Shown: positions 27,302-36,544, counted from the first letter of the stretch. The stretch is 64,000 nucleotides of DNA from Ensifer adhaerens (GCF_013283195.1 NZ_JABEKT010000004.1:124001-188000), one strand, 5' to 3'. The notes: generated by a model not told the origin, from the sequence alone. Numbers and translations: made by a program.

Positions 27302-28555
27302 ATGACCGAAGCCGCGCCGAATGGCGACGCCGCGAATTTTACCTTCGCGCCGCTGTCCCCGGATTTTGCTCGCGATCCCTATCCGACCTACCGCGCGCTG
27401 CGCGAAAAAGAGGGGTTGCACTATTTCGCGGATTTCGACATCTGGCTCGCCTCGCGCTTCGAGGATGTCTCGGCGATCGTGATGGACAAGCGGATGGTCC
27501 GCTCGCTTGAGGATATCGCCACAGCCGAAGAAATCGCCAGCATTCAGCGCGCCGGCAACTGGCACGACATGCCGAACCATTCACGCTTCGTACAGTTCAG
27601 CCTTCTCGACAGCGACGGCGCCGTGCACGACCGGCTGCGCCGGCAGGTGTTCAAGCTTTTCACGCCGGCGATGATCGCCAAGCTGCGCGACCAGATCCAG
27701 GCCTATGTCAACAGGCTGATCGACAGTCTTGCCGATCGCGGCCAGATCGATTTCGTCGATGATCTCGCGGCCCATGTGCCCGGCCATATCATCGGCCGCC
27801 TGCTCGGCGTTCCCGATGAAGACTGTCCCCAGTTGCGCATCTGGTCGGAAAACATCGTCCAGTTTTTCGACGTCGACCGCTCGGATGAACGCAAGCTGAT
27901 CGCCGAGACCAACACAACAGAGTTCTACGAATACCTGATAACCCTCAAGCACGAACGCGAGCGCAGCCCAAAGGACGATCTCATTTCCGTTCTGATCGAG
28001 GCAGAACGCGCCGGAGCGATGAACGCCGACGAGTTCATCTCCACCTGCATGCTGATCCTGATGGCCGGCCACGGCTCGACGATCGACGTGCTCGGGAGTG
28101 GCATGCACGCGCTGTTGCGCTTTCCCGAGCAGATGGCCCGGCTGCGCCAGGACCCGGCCCTGATCCAGACTGCCGTGCAAGAGATGTTCCGCTACGAATC
28201 GCCACTGCCGTTCTTCCACCGCCACTGCATCGAGGAGGTGGACATCGGCGGACGAAGTTTTGCCCGCGGCACCAAGTTCGGCGTGCTCTATGGCGCTGCC
28301 AACCGCGACCCCAAACAATTCGAGAACGCCGATAGCTTCGACATCGGCCGTACCCCCAACAGGCATCTCGCCTTCGGCGGCGGCGTGCACTTCTGTCTCG
28401 GCAACCATCTCGCCCGGCTGGATATGGACATCATCTTCAGCACCCTGCTGCGACGCTTTCCAAAGATCGAGCTTGTCGACGAGAACCCGGAATACAAGCG
28501 CGGCCTCTCCGTACGCGGCCCGAAGCGGCTGCAGATCGCCATCAAGGCAGCCTGA
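27302..28555 (+). CDS. Cytochrome P450
   Basis: 417 residues from the ATG; longer in-frame extensions run into the AraC gene. The haem Cys365 is in FGGGVHFCLG and the K-helix ExxR is E294-R297. The I-helix reads A-G-H-G-S-T at 255-260, so the usual acidic residue before Thr is Gly258 and the usual Thr is Ser259, with a Thr only at 260. Soluble bacterial class I type, probably fed electrons by the adjacent ferredoxin. Substrate unknown; the CYP family cannot be given without a search. Confidence 0.93.
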   Translation: MTEAAPNGDAANFTFAPLSPDFARDPYPTYRALREKEGLHYFADFDIWLASRFEDVSAIVMDKRMVRSLEDIATAEEIASIQRAGNWHDMPNHSRFVQFSLLDSDGAVHDRLRRQVFKLFTPAMIAKLRDQIQAYVNRLIDSLADRGQIDFVDDLAAHVPGHIIGRLLGVPDEDCPQLRIWSENIVQFFDVDRSDERKLIAETNTTEFYEYLITLKHERERSPKDDLISVLIEAERAGAMNADEFISTCMLILMAGHGSTIDVLGSGMHALLRFPEQMARLRQDPALIQTAVQEMFRYESPLPFFHRHCIEEVDIGGRSFARGTKFGVLYGAANRDPKQFENADSFDIGRTPNRHLAFGGGVHFCLGNHLARLDMDIIFSTLLRRFPKIELVDENPEYKRGLSVRGPKRLQIAIKAA

Positions 28556-28623
28556 ACGCCGGCCAGCGCGTGTTGCCGCGAAAAGCAATTCGAACGATTT
28601 CAGATTTGAGTGGAGACCATTGA

Positions 28624-28944
28624 ATGCCCAGGATCGTCTTTGTGAGTGCCGAGGGGAAGTCGACCGAAGTTGAGGCCGAAATCGGCCAGTCGGTGATGTC
28701 GGCGGCCGTTCAAAACGGCATCGACGCCATTGCGGCCGAATGCGGCGGCTCCTGCGCGTGCGGCACATGCCACTGTTACATCGACGCGGGATGGAGCGAA
28801 AAGCTGCCCGCGCCCGACTACCAGGAGCAGGACATGATCGAGTGCGTCGTCAATCCGGATGAACGCAGTCGGCTCAGCTGTCAGATCACTGTTTCCGCCG
28901 CGCTCGACGGCCTCGTCGTGCATCTGCCGGCCGGGCAATACTGA
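28624..28944 (+). CDS. Adrenodoxin-type [2Fe-2S] ferredoxin
   Basis: 106 residues. Cluster ligands C40, C46, C49 and C86 (C-x5-C-x2-C...C) match ferredoxins that serve bacterial P450s. It starts 68 bp after the P450 gene and is presumably its redox partner. No ferredoxin reductase is encoded nearby, so that component must come from elsewhere. Confidence 0.92.
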   Translation: MPRIVFVSAEGKSTEVEAEIGQSVMSAAVQNGIDAIAAECGGSCACGTCHCYIDAGWSEKLPAPDYQEQDMIECVVNPDERSRLSCQITVSAALDGLVVHLPAGQY

Positions 28945-28976
28945 CCGGGGCTAACGCTCCGTCGTATGTAAAAAGA

Positions 28977-29004
28977 CCGGAGCCGCAAGAGGTCTGCGGT
29001 CCGG
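28977..29004. other. Stem-loop downstream of the ferredoxin gene
   Basis: Two 5-bp helices separated by one bulged base (28977-28981 with 29000-29004, and 28983-28987 with 28995-28999) and a 7-base loop, in the convergent space before the permease gene. Part of the 3' end region; role unclear. Confidence 0.3.
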
Positions 29005-29038
29005 CCAGCCTTCTCGGGGGAAGTTCTGAGATTACGGT

Positions 29039-29065
29039 ACCGGGGCATTGTCTGCCCCGGTTTTT
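29039..29065 (+). terminator. Rho-independent terminator after the P450-ferredoxin operon
   Basis: 9-bp GC-rich stem (29039-29047 with 29053-29061), loop TTGTC, then a T tract to 29065. It acts on the plus strand; its T tract lies just outside the stop codon of the convergent permease gene. Confidence 0.8.
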
Positions 29066-29068
29066 GTC

Positions 29069-30361
29069 TTATTCGGCGAAGAAGGCAAAGCGCACGATGA
29101 AGAGCGCCGCAACCAACTGCGTTGCCGGGTGGATGACGCTCCACTTGCCGGTGAACACCTTGAGCACGACATAGCTCACGAAGCCGAAGGCAAGGCCGTT
29201 GGCGATCGAATAGGTGAAGGGCATGGCGAGTGCCGTGAGTGCTGCCGGTGCCGCTTCCGTCAGGTCGTCCCAGTCGACTTCCGTCAGTTCGCGCATCATA
29301 AGGCCCGCGACATAGAGCAGGGCCGGAGCCGTCGCGTAGGATGGGACGGCGGCCGCCAGCGGCGAGAAGAACAGCGCCGCCAGGAAGAGCACGCAGACGG
29401 TGAGCGCCGTTAGGCCCGTGCGACCGCCAGCCTGGACGCCGGAGGCGCTTTCGACATAGGCCGTGGTGCTGCTGGTACCGATCAGCGAACCGGCAACGAT
29501 GGCGGTGCTGTCAGCGAGAAGCGCACGGCCGAGACGGCTTGGCTTTCCTTCTTCCACCAGCTTGGCGCGCTTGGCCACCCCGATCAGCGTTCCCGTGGCA
29601 TCGAAGACTTCGACGAGCACGAAGACGAGGATCACGTGGACCAGACCGCCATGGAGCGCGCCCATGATATCGAGCTGCATGAAGGTCGGTGCGATACTCG
29701 GCGGCGCAGAGACGATACCCTTGAATTCGCTGACACCCAGCAGCATCGACAGAATGGTGACGACGAGGATGCCGATCAGGATCGAGCCGCGCACTTTAAG
29801 CGAATCGAGCACCGCAATGACGAAGAAGCCGAGGATCGCCAGCAGCGGACCGGTCTGCTTCAGGTCTCCGAGGCCGACCAGCGTTGCCGGATTGTCGACG
29901 ACGATGCCGGCATTCTTCAGCGCGATGATGCCGAGGAACAGGCCGATACCGGTGGCAATCGCGCTTCTGAGTGAATGCGGGATGCCGGCGATCAGCCAGC
30001 TTCGCACCCCGGTTACAGTCAGGATCAGAAAGATCACGCCGGAGATGAACACGGCGCCCAGCGCCTGCTGCCAGGTGAAGCCGAGCGCTGCAACCACGGT
30101 AAAGGCGAAGAAGGCGTTGAGGCCCATGCCCGGCGCCATGCCGATCGGCCAGTTGGCGACGAGCGCCATGACGGCCGAGCCGAGTGCGGCGGCAATACAG
30201 GTCGCGACGAAGACGGCATCCCTATCCATGCCCGTGGTCGACAGAATGTCGGGATTGACGAAGATGATGTAGGACATCGTCAGGAATGTCGTGACGCCGG
30301 CAATCACCTCGGTGCGCACGGACGTCCCATGCTCATTTAACTTGAATAGTCGTTCAAACAT
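29069..30361 (-). CDS. NCS2-family purine permease (AzgA-like)
   Basis: 430 residues from the ATG preceded by GGGAGG; the frame continues upstream without a plausible start. About 12 or more membrane segments, with AzgA-type motifs NWPIGMAPGMGLNAFFAF and, later, GTSSTTAYVESASGVQAGGRTGL. AzgA-like proteins import adenine, guanine and hypoxanthine with protons. Its position beside purine catabolism and the shared motif at 30624-30638 support a purine-uptake role. Confidence 0.92.
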   Translation of the reverse strand: MFERLFKLNEHGTSVRTEVIAGVTTFLTMSYIIFVNPDILSTTGMDRDAVFVATCIAAALGSAVMALVANWPIGMAPGMGLNAFFAFTVVAALGFTWQQALGAVFISGVIFLILTVTGVRSWLIAGIPHSLRSAIATGIGLFLGIIALKNAGIVVDNPATLVGLGDLKQTGPLLAILGFFVIAVLDSLKVRGSILIGILVVTILSMLLGVSEFKGIVSAPPSIAPTFMQLDIMGALHGGLVHVILVFVLVEVFDATGTLIGVAKRAKLVEEGKPSRLGRALLADSTAIVAGSLIGTSSTTAYVESASGVQAGGRTGLTALTVCVLFLAALFFSPLAAAVPSYATAPALLYVAGLMMRELTEVDWDDLTEAAPAALTALAMPFTYSIANGLAFGFVSYVVLKVFTGKWSVIHPATQLVAALFIVRFAFFAE

Positions 30362-30623
30362 ATTTCCTCCCTTGGCGGCGTCGCCACGACGCAGCCGAAC
30401 GACAGAGATCGGGACACAGTCTCCTCCAGTCCCCGACCAGTGCATTTCGATCGTCGCCGAATGATCCGGCGCAACCGCATCACGGACCGCATGCGGCCCA
30501 TGCCGGGCGGGCGATCGTCCGCCCCCCTTGAGACGACGCGAATGCCCTTGTGCACAGCCTTCGGATTGTGCGTCTTCCCGCGGCCGACCGCTAGCCGTCC
30601 ATTCCAGGGTTCGGCGATGAAAG

Positions 30624-30638
30624 ACTTTCAAATTTTTC
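30624..30638 (-). promoter_or_regulatory. Proposed purine-regulon motif upstream of the NCS2 permease
   Basis: ACTTTCAAATTTTTC, the third match to ACTTTCAAAWWWWTC and in the same orientation relative to its minus-strand gene. It is farther from the start (263 bp) than the other two, which implies a long leader or a weaker case. Confidence 0.4.
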
Positions 30639-30733
30639 GGAGCAGTTGCGGCCGATATGACGGCCATTTCTCGGCTTTTTGCCGGCGGATTCGGCGGCCG
30701 AAGCACGCGGGAAAAATATCTCCGACCGGCCTC

Positions 30734-30764
30734 TTGACCTTCCAACGATGGGAAGCCCCATCTT
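30734..30764 (+). promoter_or_regulatory. CueR-type promoter of the copper chaperone gene
   Basis: -35 TTGACC (30734-30739), a 19-bp spacer, -10 CATCTT (30759-30764). The long spacer and the dyad CTTCC-N7-GGAAG (30739-30755) are the hallmarks of MerR-family activation. It precedes copZ by 30 bp. Confidence 0.8.
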
Positions 30765-30794
30765 TGTCTCACATCGAAAACAAGGAGACAAGCG

Positions 30795-30992
30795 ATGCAG
30801 AACTACAAGATCGACAACATGACCTGCGGACACTGTGCCGGCAACGTCCAGAAGGCGATCCTGAGCGTCGATCCGCAGGCATCGGTCAAGGTCGATCTCG
30901 GCGCGCGTGAGATCAGCGTGGAGACCGTCGCCGCAGCCGTCTCGATTACGGAAGCGCTGAAGGCGGCAGGCTACGACAGTCGCCAACTCTGA
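30795..30992 (+). CDS. copZ: Copper chaperone, heavy-metal-associated domain (CopZ-like)
   Basis: 65 residues, a single HMA domain with the Cu(I) motif MTCGHC at residues 9-14. It delivers copper to the N-terminal domains of the ATPase encoded next. It has its own CueR-type promoter, separate from that of copA, so the two can be induced in parallel. Confidence 0.92.
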   Translation: MQNYKIDNMTCGHCAGNVQKAILSVDPQASVKVDLGAREISVETVAAAVSITEALKAAGYDSRQL

Positions 30993-31127
30993 ACTGGAAG
31001 CTCGACGGTGCCTCCCGGTCACCGGTTGACGCCTCGGCTCCGCGCCGGGGCGTTTGCCGTTTGATGGCAGCGGACCGAAGCAGAAGATCGTGGTGCGCAT
31101 TATCAGAAGAAATCTTTGACACCGCCC

Positions 31128-31158
31128 TTGACCTTCCCATCGTTGGAAGCCCCATCTT
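31128..31158 (+). promoter_or_regulatory. CueR-type promoter of copA
   Basis: -35 TTGACC (31128-31133), a 19-bp spacer, -10 CATCTT (31153-31158). Its 17-bp dyad (31133-31149) is the exact reverse complement of the one before copZ. Confidence 0.82.
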
Positions 31159-31190
31159 CCGATAAAAGAACAGGATAAAGGAGCACGATC

Positions 31191-33713
31191 ATGGGATCTG
31201 TGACCACCATCGAAGCCAAGAACGCGACGGCAATTCGCGGTGCTGCGCTCACCGCCAGCATACCGGTCGAAGGCATGACTTGCGCATCCTGCGTGGCGCG
31301 CGTCGAAAAAGCCATCCGCGCGGTCCCAGGTGTGACATCCGCCTCCGTCAACCTTGCAACGGAACGGGCCGACGTCCGGTTCGATGGTACGACCAAGACC
31401 GCCGACATCGTCAAGGCGATCGAAAACAGCGGTTATGGCGCCGCTGAAGAATCGATTGAGCTGGCAATCGAAGGCATGACCTGCGCCTCCTGCGTCGCTC
31501 GCATCGAGAAGGCGCTGAAGGCGGTGCCCGGTGTCACGGGGGCCAGTGTCAATCTGGCGACCGAGCGCGCTTCCGTGCGTCTCACAAAGGGCATTGCGAC
31601 ATCAGCCAGTCTCGAACAGGCCGTGCGCGCGGCCGGCTACGACGCCAGGCGCATCACCGGCGACGAGAGCACCGACGACGAAGCAGAAAAGCGCGAGCGC
31701 GAAGCGAGGCGCCTCAGCCGATCGCTGCTGATCGCCGCTGCCATGACGCTGCCGATCTTCGTCCTGGAGATGGGGTCGCATTTCATCCCGGCCGTGCACG
31801 ACTTTGTCATGATCAACATCGGCATGCAGGAGAGCTGGTACCTGCAGTTTGTGCTGACGACGCTCGTCCTTTTCGGTCCGGGCCTGCGCTTCTACCAGAA
31901 GGGCATCCCGGCGCTCCTGCGTCTCGCGCCTGACATGAATTCGCTGGTCGCCATCGGCACCGCCGCCGCCTGGGGTTATTCGGTCGTCGCCACCTTCGCA
32001 TCCGGACTTCTGCCCGAGGGCACGGCCAACGTCTATTATGAGGCCGCAGCCGTCATCGTCACGCTGATCCTGCTCGGCCGGGTGCTGGAAGCCCGCGCCA
32101 AGGGCCGCACCTCCGAGGCGATCAAGCATTTGATGGGCCTGCAGGCAAAGACGGCCCGTGTCGTTCGCGACGGCGAGACGATCGAGATCGCGCTTGCCGA
32201 CGTTCATGCCGGCGACACCGTGCTGGTGCGGCCCGGCGACCGCGTGCCGGTCGACGGTACCGTCGTCGAGGGCAATTCCTATGTCGACGAATCGATGATC
32301 ACCGGCGAGCCGGTTCCCGTCGAGAAAATCGCCGGTGCCGACGTGGTCGGCGGCACGATCAACAAGACCGGCTCCTTCACCTTCCGCGCCACCAAGGTCG
32401 GTGCCGACACGGTGCTGGCGCAGATCATCCGCATGGTCGAACAGGCCCAGGGCGCCAAGCTGCCGATCCAGTCGCTGGTCGACAAGGTGACCGCCTGGTT
32501 CGTGCCGGCCGTTATCGCGATTGCAGCCATCACCTTTGCGATCTGGCTGATCTTCGGCCCCGATCCGGCCCTGAGCTTTGCGCTCGTCAATGGCGTGGCG
32601 GTGCTGATCATTGCCTGCCCCTGCGCCATGGGCCTTGCGACCCCGACCTCGATCATGGTCGGGACCGGCAGGGCGGCGGAAATGGGCGTCCTGTTCCGCA
32701 AGGGCGAAGCGCTGCAGACCCTGCGCAATGCCGAGATCATCGCCGTCGACAAGACCGGCACGCTGACCAAGGGGCGCCCGGAACTGACCGATCTCGACAC
32801 CGCTCCCGGTTTTGAGCGCGGCGACGTGCTGGCGCTCGTGGCGGCCGTCGAAACCCGGTCCGAGCACCCGATCGCCGAGGCGATCGTCGAGGCCGCCAAG
32901 GCCGAAGGCATCGCCATCGCGGCGCCCTCGAATTTCGAAGCCGTGCCCGGCTTCGGCGCCAGCGCCACGGTCAGCGGACGCAGCGTTCATGTCGGCGCCG
33001 ACCGGCTCATGGCCAAGCTTGATCTCGACGTCTCGGCCTTCGCCGACCAGGCGGCCCGCCTCGGCTCGGAAGGCAAGAGCCCGCTCTATGCCGCAATCGA
33101 CGGCAGGCTTGCGGCCATCATCGCCGTTGCCGACCCGATCAAGGAAACGACACCGCAGGCGATCCGCATGCTGCACGATCTCGGCCTCAAGGTGGCGATG
33201 ATCACCGGCGACAACCGTCGCACCGCAGAAGCGATCGCCGCCAAGCTCGGCATCGACGAAGTCATCGCCGAGGTGCTGCCCGACGGCAAGGTTGCCGCCC
33301 TGAAGCGGCTGAAAGCCGGCGGCCGTGCCGTCGCCTTCGTCGGTGACGGCATCAACGATGCGCCAGCGCTTGCCGAGGCCGATGTCGGGTTGGCAATCGG
33401 TACTGGCACGGATGTCGCGATCGAAAGCGCCGATGTGGTGCTGATGTCCGGAGATCTCCTGGGCGTGCCGAACGCGATCGCCCTGTCGAAGGCAACGATC
33501 CGCAACATCAAGGAAAACCTGTTCTGGGCCTTCGCCTACAACGCGGTCCTCATCCCGGTTGCTGCGGGCGCTCTCTACCCCGCCTATGGCCTGTTGCTGT
33601 CACCGATCTTCGCCGCCGGTGCGATGGCGCTGTCGAGCGTCTTCGTGCTCGGCAATGCGCTTCGCCTGAGGAGTTTCCGCGGCGTCGTCGTGCAAACGCC
33701 CGCGACGCGATAA
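31191..33713 (+). CDS. copA: Cu(I)-exporting P-type ATPase
   Basis: 840 residues. Two N-terminal HMA domains each carry MTCASC (C31/C34 and C98/C101). The membrane CPC is at 476-478, the phosphorylated Asp520 is in DKTGTLT, EHPIAEA supplies the HP motif, and [10 protein letters not shown] forms the hinge. It pumps Cu(I) to the periplasm. AAAGGAG precedes the ATG, and the CueR-type promoter is directly upstream. Overall length and order are normal for P1B-1 ATPases. Confidence 0.96.
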   Translation: MGSVTTIEAKNATAIRGAALTASIPVEGMTCASCVARVEKAIRAVPGVTSASVNLATERADVRFDGTTKTADIVKAIENSGYGAAEESIELAIEGMTCASCVARIEKALKAVPGVTGASVNLATERASVRLTKGIATSASLEQAVRAAGYDARRITGDESTDDEAEKREREARRLSRSLLIAAAMTLPIFVLEMGSHFIPAVHDFVMINIGMQESWYLQFVLTTLVLFGPGLRFYQKGIPALLRLAPDMNSLVAIGTAAAWGYSVVATFASGLLPEGTANVYYEAAAVIVTLILLGRVLEARAKGRTSEAIKHLMGLQAKTARVVRDGETIEIALADVHAGDTVLVRPGDRVPVDGTVVEGNSYVDESMITGEPVPVEKIAGADVVGGTINKTGSFTFRATKVGADTVLAQIIRMVEQAQGAKLPIQSLVDKVTAWFVPAVIAIAAITFAIWLIFGPDPALSFALVNGVAVLIIACPCAMGLATPTSIMVGTGRAAEMGVLFRKGEALQTLRNAEIIAVDKTGTLTKGRPELTDLDTAPGFERGDVLALVAAVETRSEHPIAEAIVEAAKAEGIAIAAPSNFEAVPGFGASATVSGRSVHVGADRLMAKLDLDVSAFADQAARLGSEGKSPLYAAIDGRLAAIIAVADPIKETTPQAIRMLHDLGLKVAMITGDNRRTAEAIAAKLGIDEVIAEVLPDGKVAALKRLKAGGRAVAFVGDGINDAPALAEADVGLAIGTGTDVAIESADVVLMSGDLLGVPNAIALSKATIRNIKENLFWAFAYNAVLIPVAAGALYPAYGLLLSPIFAAGAMALSSVFVLGNALRLRSFRGVVVQTPATR

Positions 33714-33721
33714 CAGCACAC

Positions 33722-33763
33722 CTCTCCCCGGCGGCTTGCCCACATGGTGCCTGCCGGGGAGAG
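33722..33763 (+). terminator. Hairpin after copA
   Basis: Perfect 11-bp stem (33722-33732 with 33753-33763) with a 20-base loop, 9 bp after the copA stop. Only a weak T-rich tail follows. Probable terminator or read-through control before cueR. Confidence 0.5.
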
Positions 33764-33769
33764 TTCCTA

Positions 33770-33784
33770 TATTCGATACGAATA
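33770..33784. promoter_or_regulatory. Inverted repeat upstream of cueR
   Basis: TATTCGATACGAATA, 6-bp arms around 3 bases, 34 bp before the cueR ATG. An operator or promoter element is possible; it is unlike the two CueR dyads. Confidence 0.3.
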
Positions 33785-33818
33785 CAAGCGCTCCGCGCAC
33801 CGCTCGAAAGGTGAAGTC

Positions 33819-34289
33819 ATGAACATCGGCGAAGTCGCACGCGCCTCCGGCGTTTCGACGAAGATGATCCGCTACTACGAAACGATCGGCCTCATTCCGC
33901 CGGCCGACCGCAGCGAGGCCGGCTATCGCAACTACGGTGACAACGACGTCCACACCCTGCGCTTCATCCGCCGATCCCGCGATCTCGGTTTCACCGTCGA
34001 GCAGATGGCCGATCTGTTGACGCTGTGGCGCGACCGCTCGCGCGCCAGCAGCGAGGTCAAGAAGATCGCGCTCGAGCACGTCGAAATCCTCGAGCGCAAA
34101 GCCGAGGAATTGAAGGCGATGAGCCGTACGCTGAAGCACCTGGCCGCCAATTGCCACGGCGACGGCCGGCCGGATTGCCCGATCCTCGACGATCTCGCCG
34201 CCATGGCGACCGAACCGGGCAAAGCTCCCGAGCCGGCACGCTTCGGTCCGGCCGGCCTCGAGCCGGTCCGCAACCGCCGACGGGCCTAA
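33819..34289 (+). CDS. cueR: CueR, Cu(I)-responsive MerR-family activator
   Basis: 156 residues from the ATG after AAAGGTG; the frame extends upstream without a better start. It has an N-terminal MerR HTH (NIGEVARASGVSTKMIRYYE), a dimerisation helix, and metal ligands C112 and C120 (C-x7-C) at the same positions as in E. coli CueR. It should activate copZ and copA through the two dyads upstream. Confidence 0.95.
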   Translation: MNIGEVARASGVSTKMIRYYETIGLIPPADRSEAGYRNYGDNDVHTLRFIRRSRDLGFTVEQMADLLTLWRDRSRASSEVKKIALEHVEILERKAEELKAMSRTLKHLAANCHGDGRPDCPILDDLAAMATEPGKAPEPARFGPAGLEPVRNRRRA

Positions 34290-34372
34290 GAACTTGGGCC
34301 AAGGCTCACGCATTCGTGAGCCTGAGCTACGCCGGTAGCATTGACAGGAATCGAGAGCGTTTCTACGGATTG

Positions 34373-34780
34373 ATGATGGAAAAGGCACGACATGCATATC
34401 AGCGTCTGCTGACGATGCTCAAGCTGGTGACGATGCTGTCGCTGGCCGTGTTGCCCTTTTCCACGGCTGCCGGCATGACCCACGTTGCCTCGCATGCGGC
34501 GATGCAAATGCACGCAGCAACGCAGCCGGATGCCTCGGTCGATACAGCGACCCTAAGCGAGCATTGCCCGAGCGCCGACAGCAACAAGACGAAACCGATC
34601 AGCGACAGCGGCAAGGCCGACAAGAAGGACTGCTGCAAGACGTTCTGTGCGTCCGTCGCCGTTCTTGCCGATGCCGGCGAAACCCGCTTCGGCCTGCCAC
34701 GCTCCACATTGAACGCCGGGCTGCAGTCGCATCTGAGCCCCGGCGACCGTGCCGGTCTGCACCGCCCTCCAAGAACCTGA
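34373..34780 (+). CDS. Small secreted His/Met/Cys-containing protein of the copper cluster, unknown
   Basis: 135 residues. A hydrophobic N-terminal segment (LLTMLKLVTMLSLAVLPFS) suggests export. The mature part has several His and Met residues (THVASHAAMQMHA) and Cys-rich spots EHC and DCCKTFC. This recalls DUF2946-like periplasmic proteins, but I cannot confirm the family. Position between cueR and the efflux genes suggests copper binding or handling. The start is a choice between ATGs at 34373 and 34376. Confidence 0.6.
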   Translation: MMEKARHAYQRLLTMLKLVTMLSLAVLPFSTAAGMTHVASHAAMQMHAATQPDASVDTATLSEHCPSADSNKTKPISDSGKADKKDCCKTFCASVAVLADAGETRFGLPRSTLNAGLQSHLSPGDRAGLHRPPRT

Positions 34781-34878
34781 TTTCGTGAACAGCTGACCGC
34801 ATCTGCGGTCAAGGTCTTGGCCTGCCCGGCTTTGCCGGTCGGACGCCGATATCCGTCATTCACATTTCAGGTCGTACC

Positions 34879-35109
34879 ATGAAACGTCTGTTTCCCATGG
34901 CGCTCCTGCCCATTCTTCTGGGCGGATGCGCAACCACGATGCCTGCCGAGGTCACAAGCCTCGCCGATCCCGCGGAAAGCTCCGCGAATACCAATAACCA
35001 GACCTACAGAAGCCCTGTCGCCGGTTACGTCCACCGTGAGCCGGTCGGCCCGAAGCGCTGGGTTCCGCTCAACGATGCGCAATCTCCCGTCAAGGGAGAC
35101 GCCTCATGA
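34879..35109 (+). CDS. Small lipoprotein, unknown
   Basis: 76 residues with a signal peptide and lipobox LLGGC (Cys at about residue 17). The remainder has no domain I recognise and ends RWVPLNDAQSP. Its stop overlaps the ATG of the TolC-like gene (ATGA at 35106-35109), so it is co-translated with that gene and may assist it. Confidence 0.75.
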   Translation: MKRLFPMALLPILLGGCATTMPAEVTSLADPAESSANTNNQTYRSPVAGYVHREPVGPKRWVPLNDAQSPVKGDAS

Positions 35110-36530
35110 CCATGCGGAAGTTCAAGCTTGCAGCGATCATCGGCCTGCCGCTGGTCCTTGCCGGCTGCGCCACAAACGCCGAATATTCGGCTGGGGATGC
35201 CGGGTTCACGACCGTCGAGGCCAAGGTCGGTGCCGGAACTGCAAAGCGAAGCGTCTGGATTCAGAACCGCGAACAGGCCGCGAAGGCGGAATCGCAGGTG
35301 AAGGCACTGCTGGCGCGCAAATCGATCGATGCCGATACCGCCGTGCAGATCGCACTGCTCAACAACAAGGGCCTGCAGGCGGCCTATGCGGATCTCGGCG
35401 AAGCCTCGGCAGATGCCTGGCAGGCAACCATGCTGCTCAACCCGACGATCTCGATCGGCACCACCGGGATCGGAGCGCCGGAGCTTCAAGCTTACCGCGC
35501 CATCGAAGGGCTGATCACGACCAATATCCTGGCGCTGATGACGCGGGAGAAGACCATCGCTGTTGCCGACGCCCGCTTTCGCCAGGCACAGCTCGCCTCA
35601 GCCCTGCAGACGCTTGCGCTTGCCGGCGAAACCCGGCGCGCCTGGGTTGAGACGGTCTCGGCGTGGGAAACTGTGGCACAGCTCAACCGGGCGCAGGCAG
35701 CCGCCGACGCAGCTTCCGAACTCGCAGCCAAGCTCGGCGAGACCGGCGCCATGGGCAAGGCCGACCAGGCCCGCGAGCATGTGTTCAATGCGGAACTCGC
35801 CGGCCAGGTGGCAGAGGCGCGTCTCGCCGCCCGCCTTGCGAAGGAAAACCTCACTCGGAAGATGGGACTTTGGGGAGCGAATGCCGACTACCAGGTACCC
35901 AACCGGCTGCCCGACCTGCCGAAGGCGCTCTCCCGCCGGGACAGCATCGAGGCTGAAGCGCTCAAGCGCCGTGTCGATTTGCAGATGGCGCGCCTGGATC
36001 TCGAGGCGGTGGCAAAGTCCTATCGGCTGACCGAGGCGACACGCTTCGTCAGCGATCTGACGCTCGTTGCCGGTGCGGAAGCCGAACGCGAGCGCGAAGA
36101 CGGCGACACAAAGTTCGAGACAACAGGCCAGGTGGAGCTGGAGTTCACCATCCCGATCTTCGACACAGGCAAGGCCAGTCTGCGCAAGGCGGAGCTGGCG
36201 CACATGCGCGCAGCAAACCAACTTGCCGAGAAGGCGGTCAACATCCGGTCTGAAGCGCGGTCTGCCTACCAGGCCTATCGATCGCGCTACGACATCGCCC
36301 GACACTATCGCAACACCGTCGTACCGTTGCGCACGAAGATCGAGGAGGAAGCCACTCTCAGCTACAACGGTATGATCACCAGCACCTTCGAACTGCTCGC
36401 CGACAACAGGTCTAAGGTGGACTCAGTGATCCTCACCATCAATGCCAAACGCGATTTCTGGCTCGCCGACGCCGATCTGATGACGACCATTCATGGCGGC
36501 GGCGCAGCGGACGACGCAGGCGCGGATTGA
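35106..36530 (+). CDS. TolC-family outer-membrane efflux lipoprotein
   Basis: 474 residues with lipobox VLAGC at the N-terminus and two long helical repeats typical of outer-membrane efflux proteins, for example QAREHVFNAELAGQVAEARLAAR in the first half. No CusA/CusB-like pump or adaptor gene is in the window. The protein may serve another pump, or act with the small lipoprotein and the copper oxidase of this cluster. Confidence 0.87.
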   Translation: MTMRKFKLAAIIGLPLVLAGCATNAEYSAGDAGFTTVEAKVGAGTAKRSVWIQNREQAAKAESQVKALLARKSIDADTAVQIALLNNKGLQAAYADLGEASADAWQATMLLNPTISIGTTGIGAPELQAYRAIEGLITTNILALMTREKTIAVADARFRQAQLASALQTLALAGETRRAWVETVSAWETVAQLNRAQAAADAASELAAKLGETGAMGKADQAREHVFNAELAGQVAEARLAARLAKENLTRKMGLWGANADYQVPNRLPDLPKALSRRDSIEAEALKRRVDLQMARLDLEAVAKSYRLTEATRFVSDLTLVAGAEAEREREDGDTKFETTGQVELEFTIPIFDTGKASLRKAELAHMRAANQLAEKAVNIRSEARSAYQAYRSRYDIARHYRNTVVPLRTKIEEEATLSYNGMITSTFELLADNRSKVDSVILTINAKRDFWLADADLMTTIHGGGAADDAGAD

Positions 36531-36544
36531 AAGGGACGATGACC

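Larger units (their letters stand above)
30362..30794. other. Long divergent intergenic region, NCS2 permease / copper chaperone
   Basis: 433 bp without a convincing gene. It holds the third purine motif (30624-30638) and the copZ promoter (30734-30764). A weak hairpin near 30410-30440 (TCGGGAC with GTCCCCGA) lies in the permease leader. I could not match it to a purine riboswitch consensus. Confidence 0.5.

Noticed and set aside
30362-30623. Possible purine-sensing riboswitch in the NCS2 permease leader
   Set aside because: Only a weak hairpin is visible and I could not fit any purine or xanthine riboswitch core to it.
31602-33176. An open frame of about 520 codons opposite copA
   Set aside because: Shadow of the ATPase gene; no recognisable motif.
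33744-33818. Longer N-terminus for CueR
   Set aside because: The extension lacks a ribosome site and overlaps the promoter region; the ATG at 33819 places the ligand cysteines at 112 and 120 as in known CueR.
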